DNA from: Bryobacterales bacterium
GTDB taxonomy: Bacteria; Acidobacteriota; Terriglobia; Bryobacterales; Bryobacteraceae
Assembly: GCA_016721425.1 (NCBI GenBank)
Contig: JADKID010000045.1
Coordinates: forward strand, 62,001-126,000
Direction: 5' to 3'
DNA: 64,000 nucleotides
In this document: positions 8,592 through 17,769 of the stretch, piece after piece
How positions within the stretch are numbered: position 1 is the stretch's first letter
Layout: every line of letters begins with the position of its first letter
Position numbers and translations under genes: made by a program
Notes under the pieces: model-generated
Database searches by the model: none
Told to the model about the DNA's origin: nothing
The model's input: only the letters and a program-made list of their open reading frames with translations

Positions 8592-10922
8592 CTAGCGGAG
8601 GACATTGATGGCGGCGGCGCCGAGTGCGAGGTTGGAGAAGACCTGGGTCCAATCGCGGAGGCCCTTCATGAAGGGCAGTTTCGGTAGTTGCTCCGGGACA
8701 ACGACTGCATCACCGGGATGCAGGAGGACAGCCTCAAAGGACTTCTTAAAGGGCCCGCTACTGCCTTGTCTTGGCAGCACGGTGCCGTCGGCGCGAATGA
8801 TGAAGGTACGGTTCTTGTCGGCTGTGCGGGTGGCGCCACCGGCCTGCTGGAGATAGTCGGCAAGCCGGGACCGAGCCTCATGCAGGAACGAGTTGGGGTT
8901 GTAGACCGAGCCGAGCACGCTGACCGTCATCGGCCGGGACGGAACCACGAACCGATCGCCATCTTCCAGCTGCAGGTTCATCAGCTTGGCCATGCTGCCG
9001 GATCCAGGCTCCATTCCCAGCACGATCCGGCCTGTCAATGGCAGCGAGCGCATCCGTTGGGCCAGCCTACGCTGGCTATCGAGCCGGGCAGCCAAAGCAG
9101 CGCTCTCTTCCGAGGTGCTGACGCTGCCCATCTTGTTGGCGCCGAACTGCTCAATCTCGCGCTCCATTTCCAGTGCAAACTGGTCCAGGCGGCGCTGCTG
9201 TTCGAGGCGCGTGGATTCGCGCTGGAACTCGGAGGCGTAGAGATAGGCCTCCTGCGTGAGACCGCCGGCGCGCTCGATCAGCTGTCCGAGCGTCTCGCCG
9301 GGACGCACGGCGTAGATGCCGGCAGCACGGAACTCACCCTCCAAGCGGACACGCCGGTTCTGCTGGGAGACGGGAACGCGGATGTCCTGTTGCGAGAATA
9401 CGGTGATGACGTCGCCGGGGCGCAATTCCAGGTTCTGGCTCTGGTCGCCGGCCAGCACCAGCCTGCCGAGATCAAAAGGAATCAACTGCGCGCTTAGGTC
9501 TTGTGGGCTCTGGCGCTCCAGCACCGCGTAGGCCCAGTTGATGTCGGCGCCGCCGCCTTCTAACTGGGTGCGGCCCTGGGAGCGTTGCACCTCGGAACCG
9601 GGATCGGCGGCGATCGCGTCGCCGGGTGAGGTGAAGCCTGCGACGTTGCGCTTTTTCCAATAGTCGCGGGTGACGAGCGATTCCTTGTCAGGGATCACGT
9701 CGTGAATCCGCATTCCGGCGCGCCACGGGAAGCGGCCCGGGTTGGATACATTGCCGCGAAGCGTGACAGCATTTTCAAAGCGGGGCGGGACGGTGCGGAT
9801 CAACAGGAGATCGCCATCCCGGACCAGGGCGGCGAGGCCGGGGACGTCCAACGCGATTTCGGACGTCTCACGGACGGCCCGGTCCCGGATGCGCTCGAGA
9901 GAGGCGCGGCGCGAATCGGCGAGAGCGGTCAGGCCGCCGCCGAGCTCGAGCAGGGCGCCGACATTCGTATCGCCCTTCAACTCGTAGATGGCCGGATTCC
10001 GGATGCTGCCGGCGACCGCGGCCTGCGGGCCTGCCACGGGAATGTGAATGACGTCACCAGGGAGCAGGCGGACGTCGCGGGTCTTGTCGCCTTTCAGGAG
10101 CAAATCATAGACGTCGAACTCCGTCACGACCGCCGCGCCGCGGCGCAGCTGAATGTTGCGCATGGAACCCTGACTGGAAGGGCCGCCCGAGGCGAACAGG
10201 ACGCTGACGAGTGTGCTGAGAGAGCTGACGGTGTAGGTACCTGGCCGGCGGGCTGAGCCCACGACGAAGACCTGAATGGAGCGAAGCTGGCCCATGTTGA
10301 TGCTGAGCTCGAAGTTCCGGTAGACGCGGCTGAGTTGGGACTGGAGGTGCCCGGCGAGTTGGCCGTAGGCCAGACCGGAGACGTGGACATTGCCAGCCTG
10401 CGGGATGTAGACGGCACCGGAGCGATCCACAGTGAGGGCGAGGTTGAGAGTGACCTGCCCCCAAGTGCGAAGCAGGATCTCGTCGCCGGGCCCGACGACA
10501 TACTCGGCCGTGACGGGGATCTGCTCGGCAGGTCCAAACGCGCCGGTAGCGCCATCGAAGAGGCGCGCGCCGAATAGAGGGAGCACGCGGCCGAAGGAAG
10601 AGGCAATGAAGCGCTGAAATTCGGTAGGGCCTTCGGCCGGTAGCGGCTGGGCAGCGGCGGGAGCGGTTTCAGCTACGGGCGCGCCGGTGCGGACAACATG
10701 CGCTACCGCTGCGGGCTCCAGCGGATTGCGGGACTGCTCGACAGCCGCCCTGGCAGCCTGGCACTCCGGCAGGCTCGCACCGCCGGGACTGGAGCAGCGG
10801 GTGGCCAGAGCCTGGAGGTTTTCGGGGATTTGGGACGGCGAGGAGCGCGCGAGAAGACAGATCGCAGTTCCCAGCAAAGCCATACGACGGCAGTTCATCA
10901 ATGGGCGAAATCGCATATTCAT
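8592..10922 (-). CDS. Outer-membrane polysaccharide export protein with SLBB domains (Wza-like)
   Basis: A 776-aa secreted protein. After a signal peptide (MALLGTAICLLARSSPSQ) and a Pro/Ala-rich linker comes the poly_export domain (YVVGPGDEILLRTWGQVTLNLALTVDRSGAVYIP), then several SLBB-like repeats (for example VAGSIRNPAIYELKGDTNVGALLELGGGLT and RLEGEFRAAGIYAVRPGETLGQLIERAGGLT). It probably forms the outer-membrane channel for the polymer. The ATG at 10922 overlaps the stop of the Wzi-PAP2 gene in an ATGA junction. It is longer than the E. coli Wza family (about 380 aa) because of additional SLBB repeats. Confidence 0.9.
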   Translation of the reverse strand: MNMRFRPLMNCRRMALLGTAICLLARSSPSQIPENLQALATRCSSPGGASLPECQAARAAVEQSRNPLEPAAVAHVVRTGAPVAETAPAAAQPLPAEGPTEFQRFIASSFGRVLPLFGARLFDGATGAFGPAEQIPVTAEYVVGPGDEILLRTWGQVTLNLALTVDRSGAVYIPQAGNVHVSGLAYGQLAGHLQSQLSRVYRNFELSINMGQLRSIQVFVVGSARRPGTYTVSSLSTLVSVLFASGGPSSQGSMRNIQLRRGAAVVTEFDVYDLLLKGDKTRDVRLLPGDVIHIPVAGPQAAVAGSIRNPAIYELKGDTNVGALLELGGGLTALADSRRASLERIRDRAVRETSEIALDVPGLAALVRDGDLLLIRTVPPRFENAVTLRGNVSNPGRFPWRAGMRIHDVIPDKESLVTRDYWKKRNVAGFTSPGDAIAADPGSEVQRSQGRTQLEGGGADINWAYAVLERQSPQDLSAQLIPFDLGRLVLAGDQSQNLELRPGDVITVFSQQDIRVPVSQQNRRVRLEGEFRAAGIYAVRPGETLGQLIERAGGLTQEAYLYASEFQRESTRLEQQRRLDQFALEMEREIEQFGANKMGSVSTSEESAALAARLDSQRRLAQRMRSLPLTGRIVLGMEPGSGSMAKLMNLQLEDGDRFVVPSRPMTVSVLGSVYNPNSFLHEARSRLADYLQQAGGATRTADKNRTFIIRADGTVLPRQGSSGPFKKSFEAVLLHPGDAVVVPEQLPKLPFMKGLRDWTQVFSNLALGAAAINVLR

Positions 10923-13303
10923 TCCTGTTTCCCAAGGAGCCGCAGATTGGGCTCCCACGTCAGTTGAAGCCATCCGCTGAAATTGCGGCGCGGACCGCCG
11001 AGCACGGGGACATAAAACCGCTCGTACTGAAACATCGCGTCGAGGAACAGAGTCCTGTGCCAGGCGTAACTGGCCTTCGCTGTCACTGTGTTCTGCGTGG
11101 CGCCACCCGGCAGAAACCAGCTACTAATCTTCGCCTGGCGGTAGCTGGCCTCGACCTTGGTACGAGCCGAAAGCCAATAGGTGCCCCACGCCTGGATGGC
11201 GCGACCGTCGCGGCCTATGGAGTTGCCGAGAAGCGTGCCGTAGTTGGTGTTTCCGGAGTGGTACTGGCTGTTGTAGTAGATGAAGGTACCGCCGCGGTCG
11301 CCGGCGAGCGGAGTAGTGGAGACGGCCTCGGCGCGAAGGCTGAGGTTTGGGAGGCCCGGCACGCGAGAGAGGACCACGCCGGGGCTGAGGGCCGCACGAC
11401 GCGGGGCGGCGAGTGGGGAGGGATCGTCGTCGCTGTAGCTATCGCTATAGATCGTCAGCCAGTTGCGGAGACCGGGCACGCGGTAGCGGAAGTCGAAGCC
11501 GGCTTTGCGGTCGCCGGGATCGGCCTTGTCGCCGAGTTGATAGTCGGTGCCCGTACTAGAAAGAGAGAAGATGTTCCGAGCCAGGCTCCCGGCGGTGATA
11601 GGGTGGCCGGTGCCCCAGAGAATGGACCAGCGGCTGAAGCCGAGCTCGAGGTTCTCTGTCAGTTTGAATGTGACCTTGGCGGAGTTGAACCACGGACGCC
11701 AAGCGTATCTGTGACCGCCGAGCTTGCCGATCACCAACTCGGCGCGGATTTCACCGAGCAGACGGAGACCGCCGGGCAACCGGTAGGGGTGGATCATCGT
11801 GAGCCTGGCGTTTTTGGTAGGCTCGGCGTTGTTGCTGAAGGACAGGGGCGCTGCTTGAGAGGAACCGTAGAAGAGAGACTGCTTGCCCACTGATACTTCA
11901 AAATTGGCCACGCGAACACCTGCATAGGCTTCGAGAGGACGTAGGCGATCTACCGTGGGGCGCGACTCGGCGTCGCGGATTGGGTCCTGATCCAGGTTGG
12001 CGATCAACTGCCGCACCGGGATCTCAAAGGCAGGCACGGACGGGGCGTGCTGATACTCGCCGCGATAGTAGGCGAAGAAGGGCCCGGACTCGGCGCGCAG
12101 ACGAAAACCGGCGTTGCCCGTCCATCCGCGGCCAAACGGACGGCCGAAATCGTTGGACCAGGTTTGTCCGAAGTGGAAGCTATCGTTCAGGACGGGTCCG
12201 GCGAGCGCCCCGGCACGAAGGTAGACTGCTTCGAGAACCACCGCCGAGGCGCCGGAGGGTACAACTGCAAATTCGCGCCTTAGAGCGGCGAGGAGCGGGC
12301 CGGCGGCGCGGGCGACGGGCGAGGCAGGCGCAACGTCGAGGGCTTCGAGGCCCTCTTCGGCCTCCAGCGTCTGGCGGAGACATTCGGCACGGGTCCACGG
12401 CCGCAGACCGGACGTCTGCGTGGGGATCAGGCCAAAGGCGGCGAGGCGATCGAGTGCCGGATAGATCCAGCTATCGATGGGTACGGAGACGGAACCCGCC
12501 GACGCTGCGAGGCCGGGGGCGGAGAGGGCAAACGGATCTGAGTGGCGCGACTCGGCATTCACCACTGAGCGGCCGATCAGCCATCCGAGCGCAGCGCCGG
12601 CCAACAGATCGGACGGGAAGTGCTCGCGGGCCGGCAGGCGACTGAGGGTGGCGGCACTGGCCAGGCCGTAGACGGCCAACTTGGTGAGCCATCCGGAATA
12701 ACGCTGCGCGATGACCGGCGCGATGGCCCATGCGGCGGAGGCGTGCATTGAGGGAAAACTGGATGAAACTGCCTGTGAATGGTGGAAACGGCCCGCACCG
12801 CTTTTTTCGTCGGGACGCTCCCGCCATGTCGCAAGATGAATGATCTGGGTGGCGATCAGACTGCCCGCGGCGGCCCGCGCGCTGAGGATGGCCGTCTCCT
12901 GGGCGAAGTCGTCGGAGTGCTTCCAGCCGTACCACGAGAGATAGGCTGGAACAGCGGCTAACGCACCCAGGCTGAGGTTGGAAGCCAGAGCGCCGCGACT
13001 GGCGGCGGAGGGGCTGGAATGGAGGCGCTCCTTCATGTTGCGTTCATCGCTAGCGAGCAGGTAGCTGGTGGCGCCGGCAAGAGGGGCTATCCAGGCCAGA
13101 TCCTTGCCGCGGACTTTGGCAGGGCTAGTCCAGATCCGCTTCTGATCCCGCAATAGCGCTCTGGTGATACTCTCCACCGGACGGGTATAGGACGGGCGCT
13201 TCAGTTCCGGGACCGGCTCCCTGTCGGCCTGAGCGGAACACGGAAGCGCCAGGATGAGGAACCCGAGTGCCATGCGAGTGGAAGTGATGCCTGGACCTTT
13301 CAT
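10919..13303 (-). CDS. PAP2-family phosphatase fused to a Wzi-like outer-membrane beta-barrel
   Basis: A 794-aa, two-part protein and first gene of the exopolysaccharide operon. After a signal peptide (residues 1-24), residues about 60-250 form a membrane PAP2 acid-phosphatase domain with all three signature motifs: RERP (161-164), PSMH (184-187) and SRLPAREHFPSD (221-232). Residues about 300-794 resemble the capsule-assembly Wzi family, an 18-strand outer-membrane barrel: GNAGFRLRAESGPFFAYYRGEYQ, YAGVRVANFEVSVGKQSLFYG, and ENLELGFSRWSILWGTGHP. The PAP2 part could dephosphorylate undecaprenyl pyrophosphate released during polymerisation. How one chain serves both functions is unclear, since Wzi sits in the outer membrane. 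Confidence 0.85.
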   Translation of the reverse strand: MKGPGITSTRMALGFLILALPCSAQADREPVPELKRPSYTRPVESITRALLRDQKRIWTSPAKVRGKDLAWIAPLAGATSYLLASDERNMKERLHSSPSAASRGALASNLSLGALAAVPAYLSWYGWKHSDDFAQETAILSARAAAGSLIATQIIHLATWRERPDEKSGAGRFHHSQAVSSSFPSMHASAAWAIAPVIAQRYSGWLTKLAVYGLASAATLSRLPAREHFPSDLLAGAALGWLIGRSVVNAESRHSDPFALSAPGLAASAGSVSVPIDSWIYPALDRLAAFGLIPTQTSGLRPWTRAECLRQTLEAEEGLEALDVAPASPVARAAGPLLAALRREFAVVPSGASAVVLEAVYLRAGALAGPVLNDSFHFGQTWSNDFGRPFGRGWTGNAGFRLRAESGPFFAYYRGEYQHAPSVPAFEIPVRQLIANLDQDPIRDAESRPTVDRLRPLEAYAGVRVANFEVSVGKQSLFYGSSQAAPLSFSNNAEPTKNARLTMIHPYRLPGGLRLLGEIRAELVIGKLGGHRYAWRPWFNSAKVTFKLTENLELGFSRWSILWGTGHPITAGSLARNIFSLSSTGTDYQLGDKADPGDRKAGFDFRYRVPGLRNWLTIYSDSYSDDDPSPLAAPRRAALSPGVVLSRVPGLPNLSLRAEAVSTTPLAGDRGGTFIYYNSQYHSGNTNYGTLLGNSIGRDGRAIQAWGTYWLSARTKVEASYRQAKISSWFLPGGATQNTVTAKASYAWHRTLFLDAMFQYERFYVPVLGGPRRNFSGWLQLTWEPNLRLLGKQE

Positions 13304-13774
13304 GGACGGATCGGAGCGAAGACGAGGCTAGCGGGCGTAGCTCACGCACTGTGAGTCCCATTTGCCGAATCACATCAACATCAAACGGGCGTATGCGCGG
13401 GCGCACCTGTGGCTCGCCCTCTCACTGGATGCCATTGCAGCGGATGATCCCGATCGGGTCCACCGGCTGATGTTCTGCGGGAATCACCGCACAACATCAC
13501 AACGAATACCACCGCTAATCAGCGGTCTATTCCCTCATCTGAGACTTACCAGTATTCACTTACCTCTGACGGCAAGAGGAGTAGGCCATGGCTATTCGGC
13601 CAGGTAGACACTTCTCACACCTTGAGTCCAACGAGTGTTACCACCGGATGCCCCGCCCAGCTGTTTGCCGGAAAGGAATGATCCGGCGCACTGAACAGGT
13701 AGTGTCACCACCCCTCGCTTGCTCTCACAGAATTTCACGTTTCGTCCGAAATGCACTTCGCCAATGGCGCCACA
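13304..13774 (-). other. Noncoding, strongly structured leader region upstream of the exopolysaccharide operon
   Basis: No convincing protein is encoded in these 471 bases. Between 13449 and 13698 there are at least seven perfect stems: a 10-bp palindrome at 13449-13458; TGATGTT/AACATCA with an inner GCGG/CCGC stem at 13468-13499; ACCGCT/AGCGGT at 13511-13526; CCTCT/AGAGG at 13563-13579; GGCC/GGCC at 13584-13601; ACACT/AGTGT plus GGT/ACC at 13603-13642; and GCCGGA/TCCGGC inside CTGTT/AACAG at 13661-13698. Placed before the PAP2-Wzi gene, it could be a 5-prime regulatory RNA. A 5-prime relic of a group II intron is the main alternative. The strand is inferred from the downstream operon. Confidence 0.5.
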
Positions 13775-16564
13775 TCAGCGCACGGAGCGGAAATGATAAC
13801 TCCCGGATTCCAGTGGCACGATAGACCGGCCGTCTTCCACGCGGGTGGCGCGGATGGCGCGCCCCGATTCGGTGATGGCGCCGGCTGGCATGTGGAGCGT
13901 GGCCGTGGAGTTGGGCGGGATGGTGAGATCGAGGGTGAAATCCGATGTCCCCTGCTTCCAACCGACGGCGATGGGGCCATAGGGGCCATCGTAGGAGGCG
14001 CTGATGGATTGACCGGGGGCGGCGCCGGGCTTGATGATCAGCCGCTGGAAGCCGGGGCCATCCGTCTCTATGCCGGCGAGATCGCGAAACATCCATTCGG
14101 CCACGGCACCAAAGGCGTAGTGCGAGAACGAATTCATACTGGGATTGAAGAAGCCCTTGTCTTTCGTGAACGAGTTCCAGCGCTCCCAAACGGTCGTGGC
14201 GCCGTTTTCCACCTCATAGAGCCAGCCCGGAAACTGCCGCGAGGTGAAGAGTCCGACGGCTGAGGCGTGCTGGCCGTTGGCGGTAAGGACCGGCAGCAGG
14301 GCGCGGGTGCCGAGAAAGCCTGTGTTCATGCGGCCACCGTTGGCCTGAATGAGCTCAGCGAGCCGTGCCGCGGCGGGGCGGCGCTGATCTTCGGGAAAGA
14401 TGCCGGCAAAGAGCGCCAACGCGTAGGCGGTCTGATTGTCGATGGTGAGGCGCGCGGGCGTTGGCGAGTAGCGCTTGAGAAACGCCGTCTGGATCTGGCG
14501 GAACCACTCCTTGTACTGAGCGGCGGCGGCAGTGCGGCCAGTTGATTCGGCCATGCGAGCCATCAGGCTGGAGGTATAGGCGAAGTAGGCGGCGTCGATC
14601 AGCTCCAGGGGAGTCTCGGAGTTGATGTTGAGCCAATCGCCCCAGGGATTGCCGATGCGAGCGCCTTCCCAATTGGGGCTCTGCGCGCGGCGGAACTGCA
14701 TGAAGCGCTCCATGGCGGCCCAGTGGCGATCGATGACGCGGCGGTCGCCATAGACCTGGAAGATGGTGAAGGGGCAGATGATGCCGGCGTCCATCCAGGC
14801 GGTGCCGTAGGCGGCCTTGCCGTCGCCATGCTGCATGGGGTAGGGGGCATAGTCGGTGAAGGCTCCGTTGGGGCGCTGCGCCTCCTCCAGATCATCCAGC
14901 CACTTGGTGAAGAAGGCGGCCACGTCGGCGTTGTAGGAGGCTGTGCGGATGTAGGCCTGGGCATCGCCAGTCCAACCGAGGCGCTCGTCGCGCTGGGGGC
15001 AATCGGTGGGGAGCTCGACGAAGTTGGAGCGTTGGGTCCAGACGATATTGCGGAAGAGCTGATTCACGGCCGGATCGGAGGACGTGAACGTGGACGTGAG
15101 CGGGGTATCGGAGTGGACGACAACGCCGGTGATGGAATCGAGCGTGGGCCGGCCGGGGTAGCCGGTGACTTCGACGAACTGGAAGCCGTGGTAGGTGAAG
15201 CGCGGAGTCCATGTCTCGCCGGCAGGATCGCCACGGAGGATATACGTATCAGTGGCGCGGGCGCGGCGGAGGTTTTCCGTCATGAGACGGCCGTCGCTGT
15301 GGAGCATCTCGGCGAAGCGGAGTTGGACTCGGGTGCCGGCGGGACCCTGGACCCGGAGGCGCGCGACGCCGGAGAAGTTCTGGCCCAGATCGTAGACGAA
15401 GACGCCTGGCGCCGGCTCGGTGAGGCGTTTGGGGCGGAGATCCTCGATGGGACGAATGGGCGGGCCTGAGTAGGCCTGAAGGCGAGGCGGCGGGATAAAG
15501 CCGAGGTCGATTTCGCGCTCGCCGGAAGTGTCGAAAAACGGCGCCTTCAGAGAGCCATTCCGGGCGGCGGGCACGGCGGGCTGCCATTTGGCATCGTCGA
15601 ACCCGGGCTTGGACCAGTTGGGCGGCTCCAGGCGGGCGTCGTAGGTCTCGCCCATGAGGATGTCGGCCTCCTGAAGCGCACCGGTGGCCTGTTTCCAATT
15701 GGGAGCGGTGGGCACAACTGTGGAGGAGCCATCTGTATATTCGATTTCGAGTTGTGCGCGGAGCGCCGGCGTGCGGCCGTAGAAGTTGCGTCCGGTCTTA
15801 TGCGGCCCGTAGCCGACCAGGAGCCCGTAACCGACGTAGCCCGAATACCAACCATCAGCGACGATGAAGCCGAGCGCGTTTGTGCCTGGATGGAGCAGCG
15901 CGGTGACGTCGTGGGCGTTGTAGTAGGCACGGCGTTTGTAATCGGACCATCCGGGAGAGAACATCTGCTCGGAGACGCGGCGGCCGTTGATGTAGGCGTC
16001 GTAGATGCCGAGGGCGGTTGCGTAGAGAGTAGCGCGGCGGACGGTTTTGGCGATCGCCGTGAATTGCTGGCGGTAGTAGCGGGCCGGCGGCAGATGGAGG
16101 CTCTTGCGATCCGTGGGGAGCGGGGTGGAGTCCGGATGGGAGATCCATTCGGCGCTCCAATCGGCAGGCGTCAGCAGTCCCATCGCAAAGCGCGCGGGAG
16201 CGCTGAAGGCGGTGGGGCGGTTGTCCTTGTCCCAGACCAGGACTTTCCAGTGGACGACGCGGCGGGAGACAAGGGGCAAGCCGGCGTACTCCACCTGGGT
16301 GGATTGAGGGGACGGGACGCGGCCCGTATCCCAGAGATCTCCTTTCCCGGCTGCCAGCGCTTCGGGCGAGGATGCGGCGAGGATGCGATATGCAGTTTGT
16401 TTCTGGCCCCTGGCGGCGGATTGAAGCTTCCAGGAAAAGCGAGGCCTCGCATCTTCGACGGCCGTGGGGTTGGCGAGGTATTCAGTGCGAAGGGCGTGAA
16501 CCTGGACAGCCTGCGGCTGGGCGGAGAGCGGCGCGGCCAGTAGAAGAAGGGCGACGATACGCAT
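13775..16564 (-). CDS. Alpha-L-rhamnosidase, GH78
   Basis: A secreted glycoside hydrolase (929 aa) that removes terminal alpha-L-rhamnose. It begins with a Sec signal peptide (MRIVALLLLAAPLSAQ). The usual GH78 order follows: an N-terminal beta-sandwich (PRFSWKL), the Bac_rhamnosid_N region (YATALGIYDAYINGRRVSEQMFSPGWSDYKRR), the (alpha/alpha)6 catalytic domain with DCPQRDERLGWTGDAQAY, and a C-terminal beta domain. An in-frame GTG at 16573 is possible, but the ATG at 16564 puts the positive charge directly before the hydrophobic core. It is followed 39 nt upstream on the same strand by a GH88 enzyme, suggesting joint breakdown of rhamnose- and uronate-containing polymers. Confidence 0.93.
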   Translation of the reverse strand: MRIVALLLLAAPLSAQPQAVQVHALRTEYLANPTAVEDARPRFSWKLQSAARGQKQTAYRILAASSPEALAAGKGDLWDTGRVPSPQSTQVEYAGLPLVSRRVVHWKVLVWDKDNRPTAFSAPARFAMGLLTPADWSAEWISHPDSTPLPTDRKSLHLPPARYYRQQFTAIAKTVRRATLYATALGIYDAYINGRRVSEQMFSPGWSDYKRRAYYNAHDVTALLHPGTNALGFIVADGWYSGYVGYGLLVGYGPHKTGRNFYGRTPALRAQLEIEYTDGSSTVVPTAPNWKQATGALQEADILMGETYDARLEPPNWSKPGFDDAKWQPAVPAARNGSLKAPFFDTSGEREIDLGFIPPPRLQAYSGPPIRPIEDLRPKRLTEPAPGVFVYDLGQNFSGVARLRVQGPAGTRVQLRFAEMLHSDGRLMTENLRRARATDTYILRGDPAGETWTPRFTYHGFQFVEVTGYPGRPTLDSITGVVVHSDTPLTSTFTSSDPAVNQLFRNIVWTQRSNFVELPTDCPQRDERLGWTGDAQAYIRTASYNADVAAFFTKWLDDLEEAQRPNGAFTDYAPYPMQHGDGKAAYGTAWMDAGIICPFTIFQVYGDRRVIDRHWAAMERFMQFRRAQSPNWEGARIGNPWGDWLNINSETPLELIDAAYFAYTSSLMARMAESTGRTAAAAQYKEWFRQIQTAFLKRYSPTPARLTIDNQTAYALALFAGIFPEDQRRPAAARLAELIQANGGRMNTGFLGTRALLPVLTANGQHASAVGLFTSRQFPGWLYEVENGATTVWERWNSFTKDKGFFNPSMNSFSHYAFGAVAEWMFRDLAGIETDGPGFQRLIIKPGAAPGQSISASYDGPYGPIAVGWKQGTSDFTLDLTIPPNSTATLHMPAGAITESGRAIRATRVEDGRSIVPLESGSYHFRSVR

Positions 16565-16603
16565 GGCGGACACCAGTGTATCGCCGCGAGGGAGCGGCCG
16601 AGC

Positions 16604-17767
16604 TTAGCGGCCGGCGCCGTTGTGTTTTCTGACTCCGGCGGGACTGTGGCGCAGCGCGTTTTCGAGGGCTTCGCAGAAGAAGTACTCGCCCCACATCACG
16701 CTCTCATCCACGCCCAGCGCCTTGTGAATGTGATAGACGCCGCCCTTGAGGATTCCTTCCCACTTGGCGTCATCCTTGGCTGTGTGCTTTTCGCAGAGGG
16801 TGCGCAGGATGCGGAGCGCGCTGGAGTAGTAGTAGAAGCCTTTCACCGGATCGGGCAACTGGCGGCAGAGGCGGAGCAGGCCGGCTGCGGCGATGGCGGC
16901 AGCGGAGGTATCGAGCAGGTGGCGGCTGTCGTCGGGCGCCTGGAAATCCCAGGACGGCACACCGTCCGGATTGGTGTGGGTCAGATAATAATCGGCACAG
17001 CCCTGCGCGGTGGCCAGGAAGCGCGGGTCGCGCGTGTACTCATAGCAACTGTTGAAGCCGTAGAGTGCCCAGGCGAGGCCGCGGGACCAGCAGGAATCGC
17101 CACGGAAGCCCTGATGAGTGGTCTGCCGGAGAAACTCGCCGGATTGGAGGTCGAAGAGACCTTCGTGGGCCGTAGAGCCATCGCCGCGAACGAGGTAGCG
17201 GCGCGTGGTGAGGGCGTGGCGGATGGCGATATCGCGCAGCTTACGGTCTCCGGTTTCGCGGGCCGCGTAGAAGATGATGGCCACGTTCATCATGATGTCG
17301 ATGAAGATGGAGTCTTCGCTGACGAACGAGCGAAGATACTGGCCCTTTTCCTGGAACCGCAGGGCCATGGTCTTGCCGGCCTGAACGATGACGTCGTTGA
17401 GCTTGGGATCTCGTTCCAGTTGCAGCCAGCGGTGGTAGGTGGAGAGGAAGATGAAGCCGAGGTCGTGCACATCTTTGTCATACTGGCGCGGCTCCAGCGG
17501 CCGCGAGTACTCGATGGCTCTATCCATCCAAAAAGCGCTGGGGCTGCCGGCCTCAGTAGCGCGGCGGTGGAAGATCCACATCATGCCGGGCAGGAAGCCG
17601 TCGCACCAATGGGTCCACGCCGGCCCCTCGTGCTTCCACTTCCCGTTCTTGGTGTAGATGGGGTAGAAGCCAGGGTGTTTTTCCACCAGACGCTTCACCT
17701 GTTTCTCTGCGAAGGTGAGGGTGTCCGCCAACAGGGTGCGGTCGATTTCGGGTCCAAATTGAATCAC
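16604..17767 (-). CDS. GH88 family unsaturated glucuronyl hydrolase
   Basis: A 387-aa (alpha/alpha)6-barrel enzyme of family 88, which cleaves unsaturated uronate from the non-reducing end of oligosaccharides made by polysaccharide lyases. Recognisable segments are WTHWCDGFLPGMMWIFHRR, YDKDVHDLGFIFLSTYHRW, THQGFRGDSCWSRGLAWALYGF and DTSAAAIAAAGLLRL; the Asp residues in the HDLGF and DSCWSRG regions are at the positions expected for catalysis. There is no signal peptide, so it is probably cytoplasmic. I prefer the GTG at 17767, with GGGAG about 10 nt upstream and 2 nt after the stop of the preceding gene; a TTG at 17803 would overlap that gene. Confidence 0.9.
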   Translation of the reverse strand: MIQFGPEIDRTLLADTLTFAEKQVKRLVEKHPGFYPIYTKNGKWKHEGPAWTHWCDGFLPGMMWIFHRRATEAGSPSAFWMDRAIEYSRPLEPRQYDKDVHDLGFIFLSTYHRWLQLERDPKLNDVIVQAGKTMALRFQEKGQYLRSFVSEDSIFIDIMMNVAIIFYAARETGDRKLRDIAIRHALTTRRYLVRGDGSTAHEGLFDLQSGEFLRQTTHQGFRGDSCWSRGLAWALYGFNSCYEYTRDPRFLATAQGCADYYLTHTNPDGVPSWDFQAPDDSRHLLDTSAAAIAAAGLLRLCRQLPDPVKGFYYYSSALRILRTLCEKHTAKDDAKWEGILKGGVYHIHKALGVDESVMWGEYFFCEALENALRHSPAGVRKHNGAGR

Positions 17768-17769
17768 GG

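Noticed and set aside
13384..13760. c-di-GMP-I (GEMM) riboswitch in the exopolysaccharide leader
   Set aside because: The stems and Pro/Gly-rich spacing looked tempting, but the conserved boxes of the aptamer are not present on either strand; only a general structured RNA is supported.
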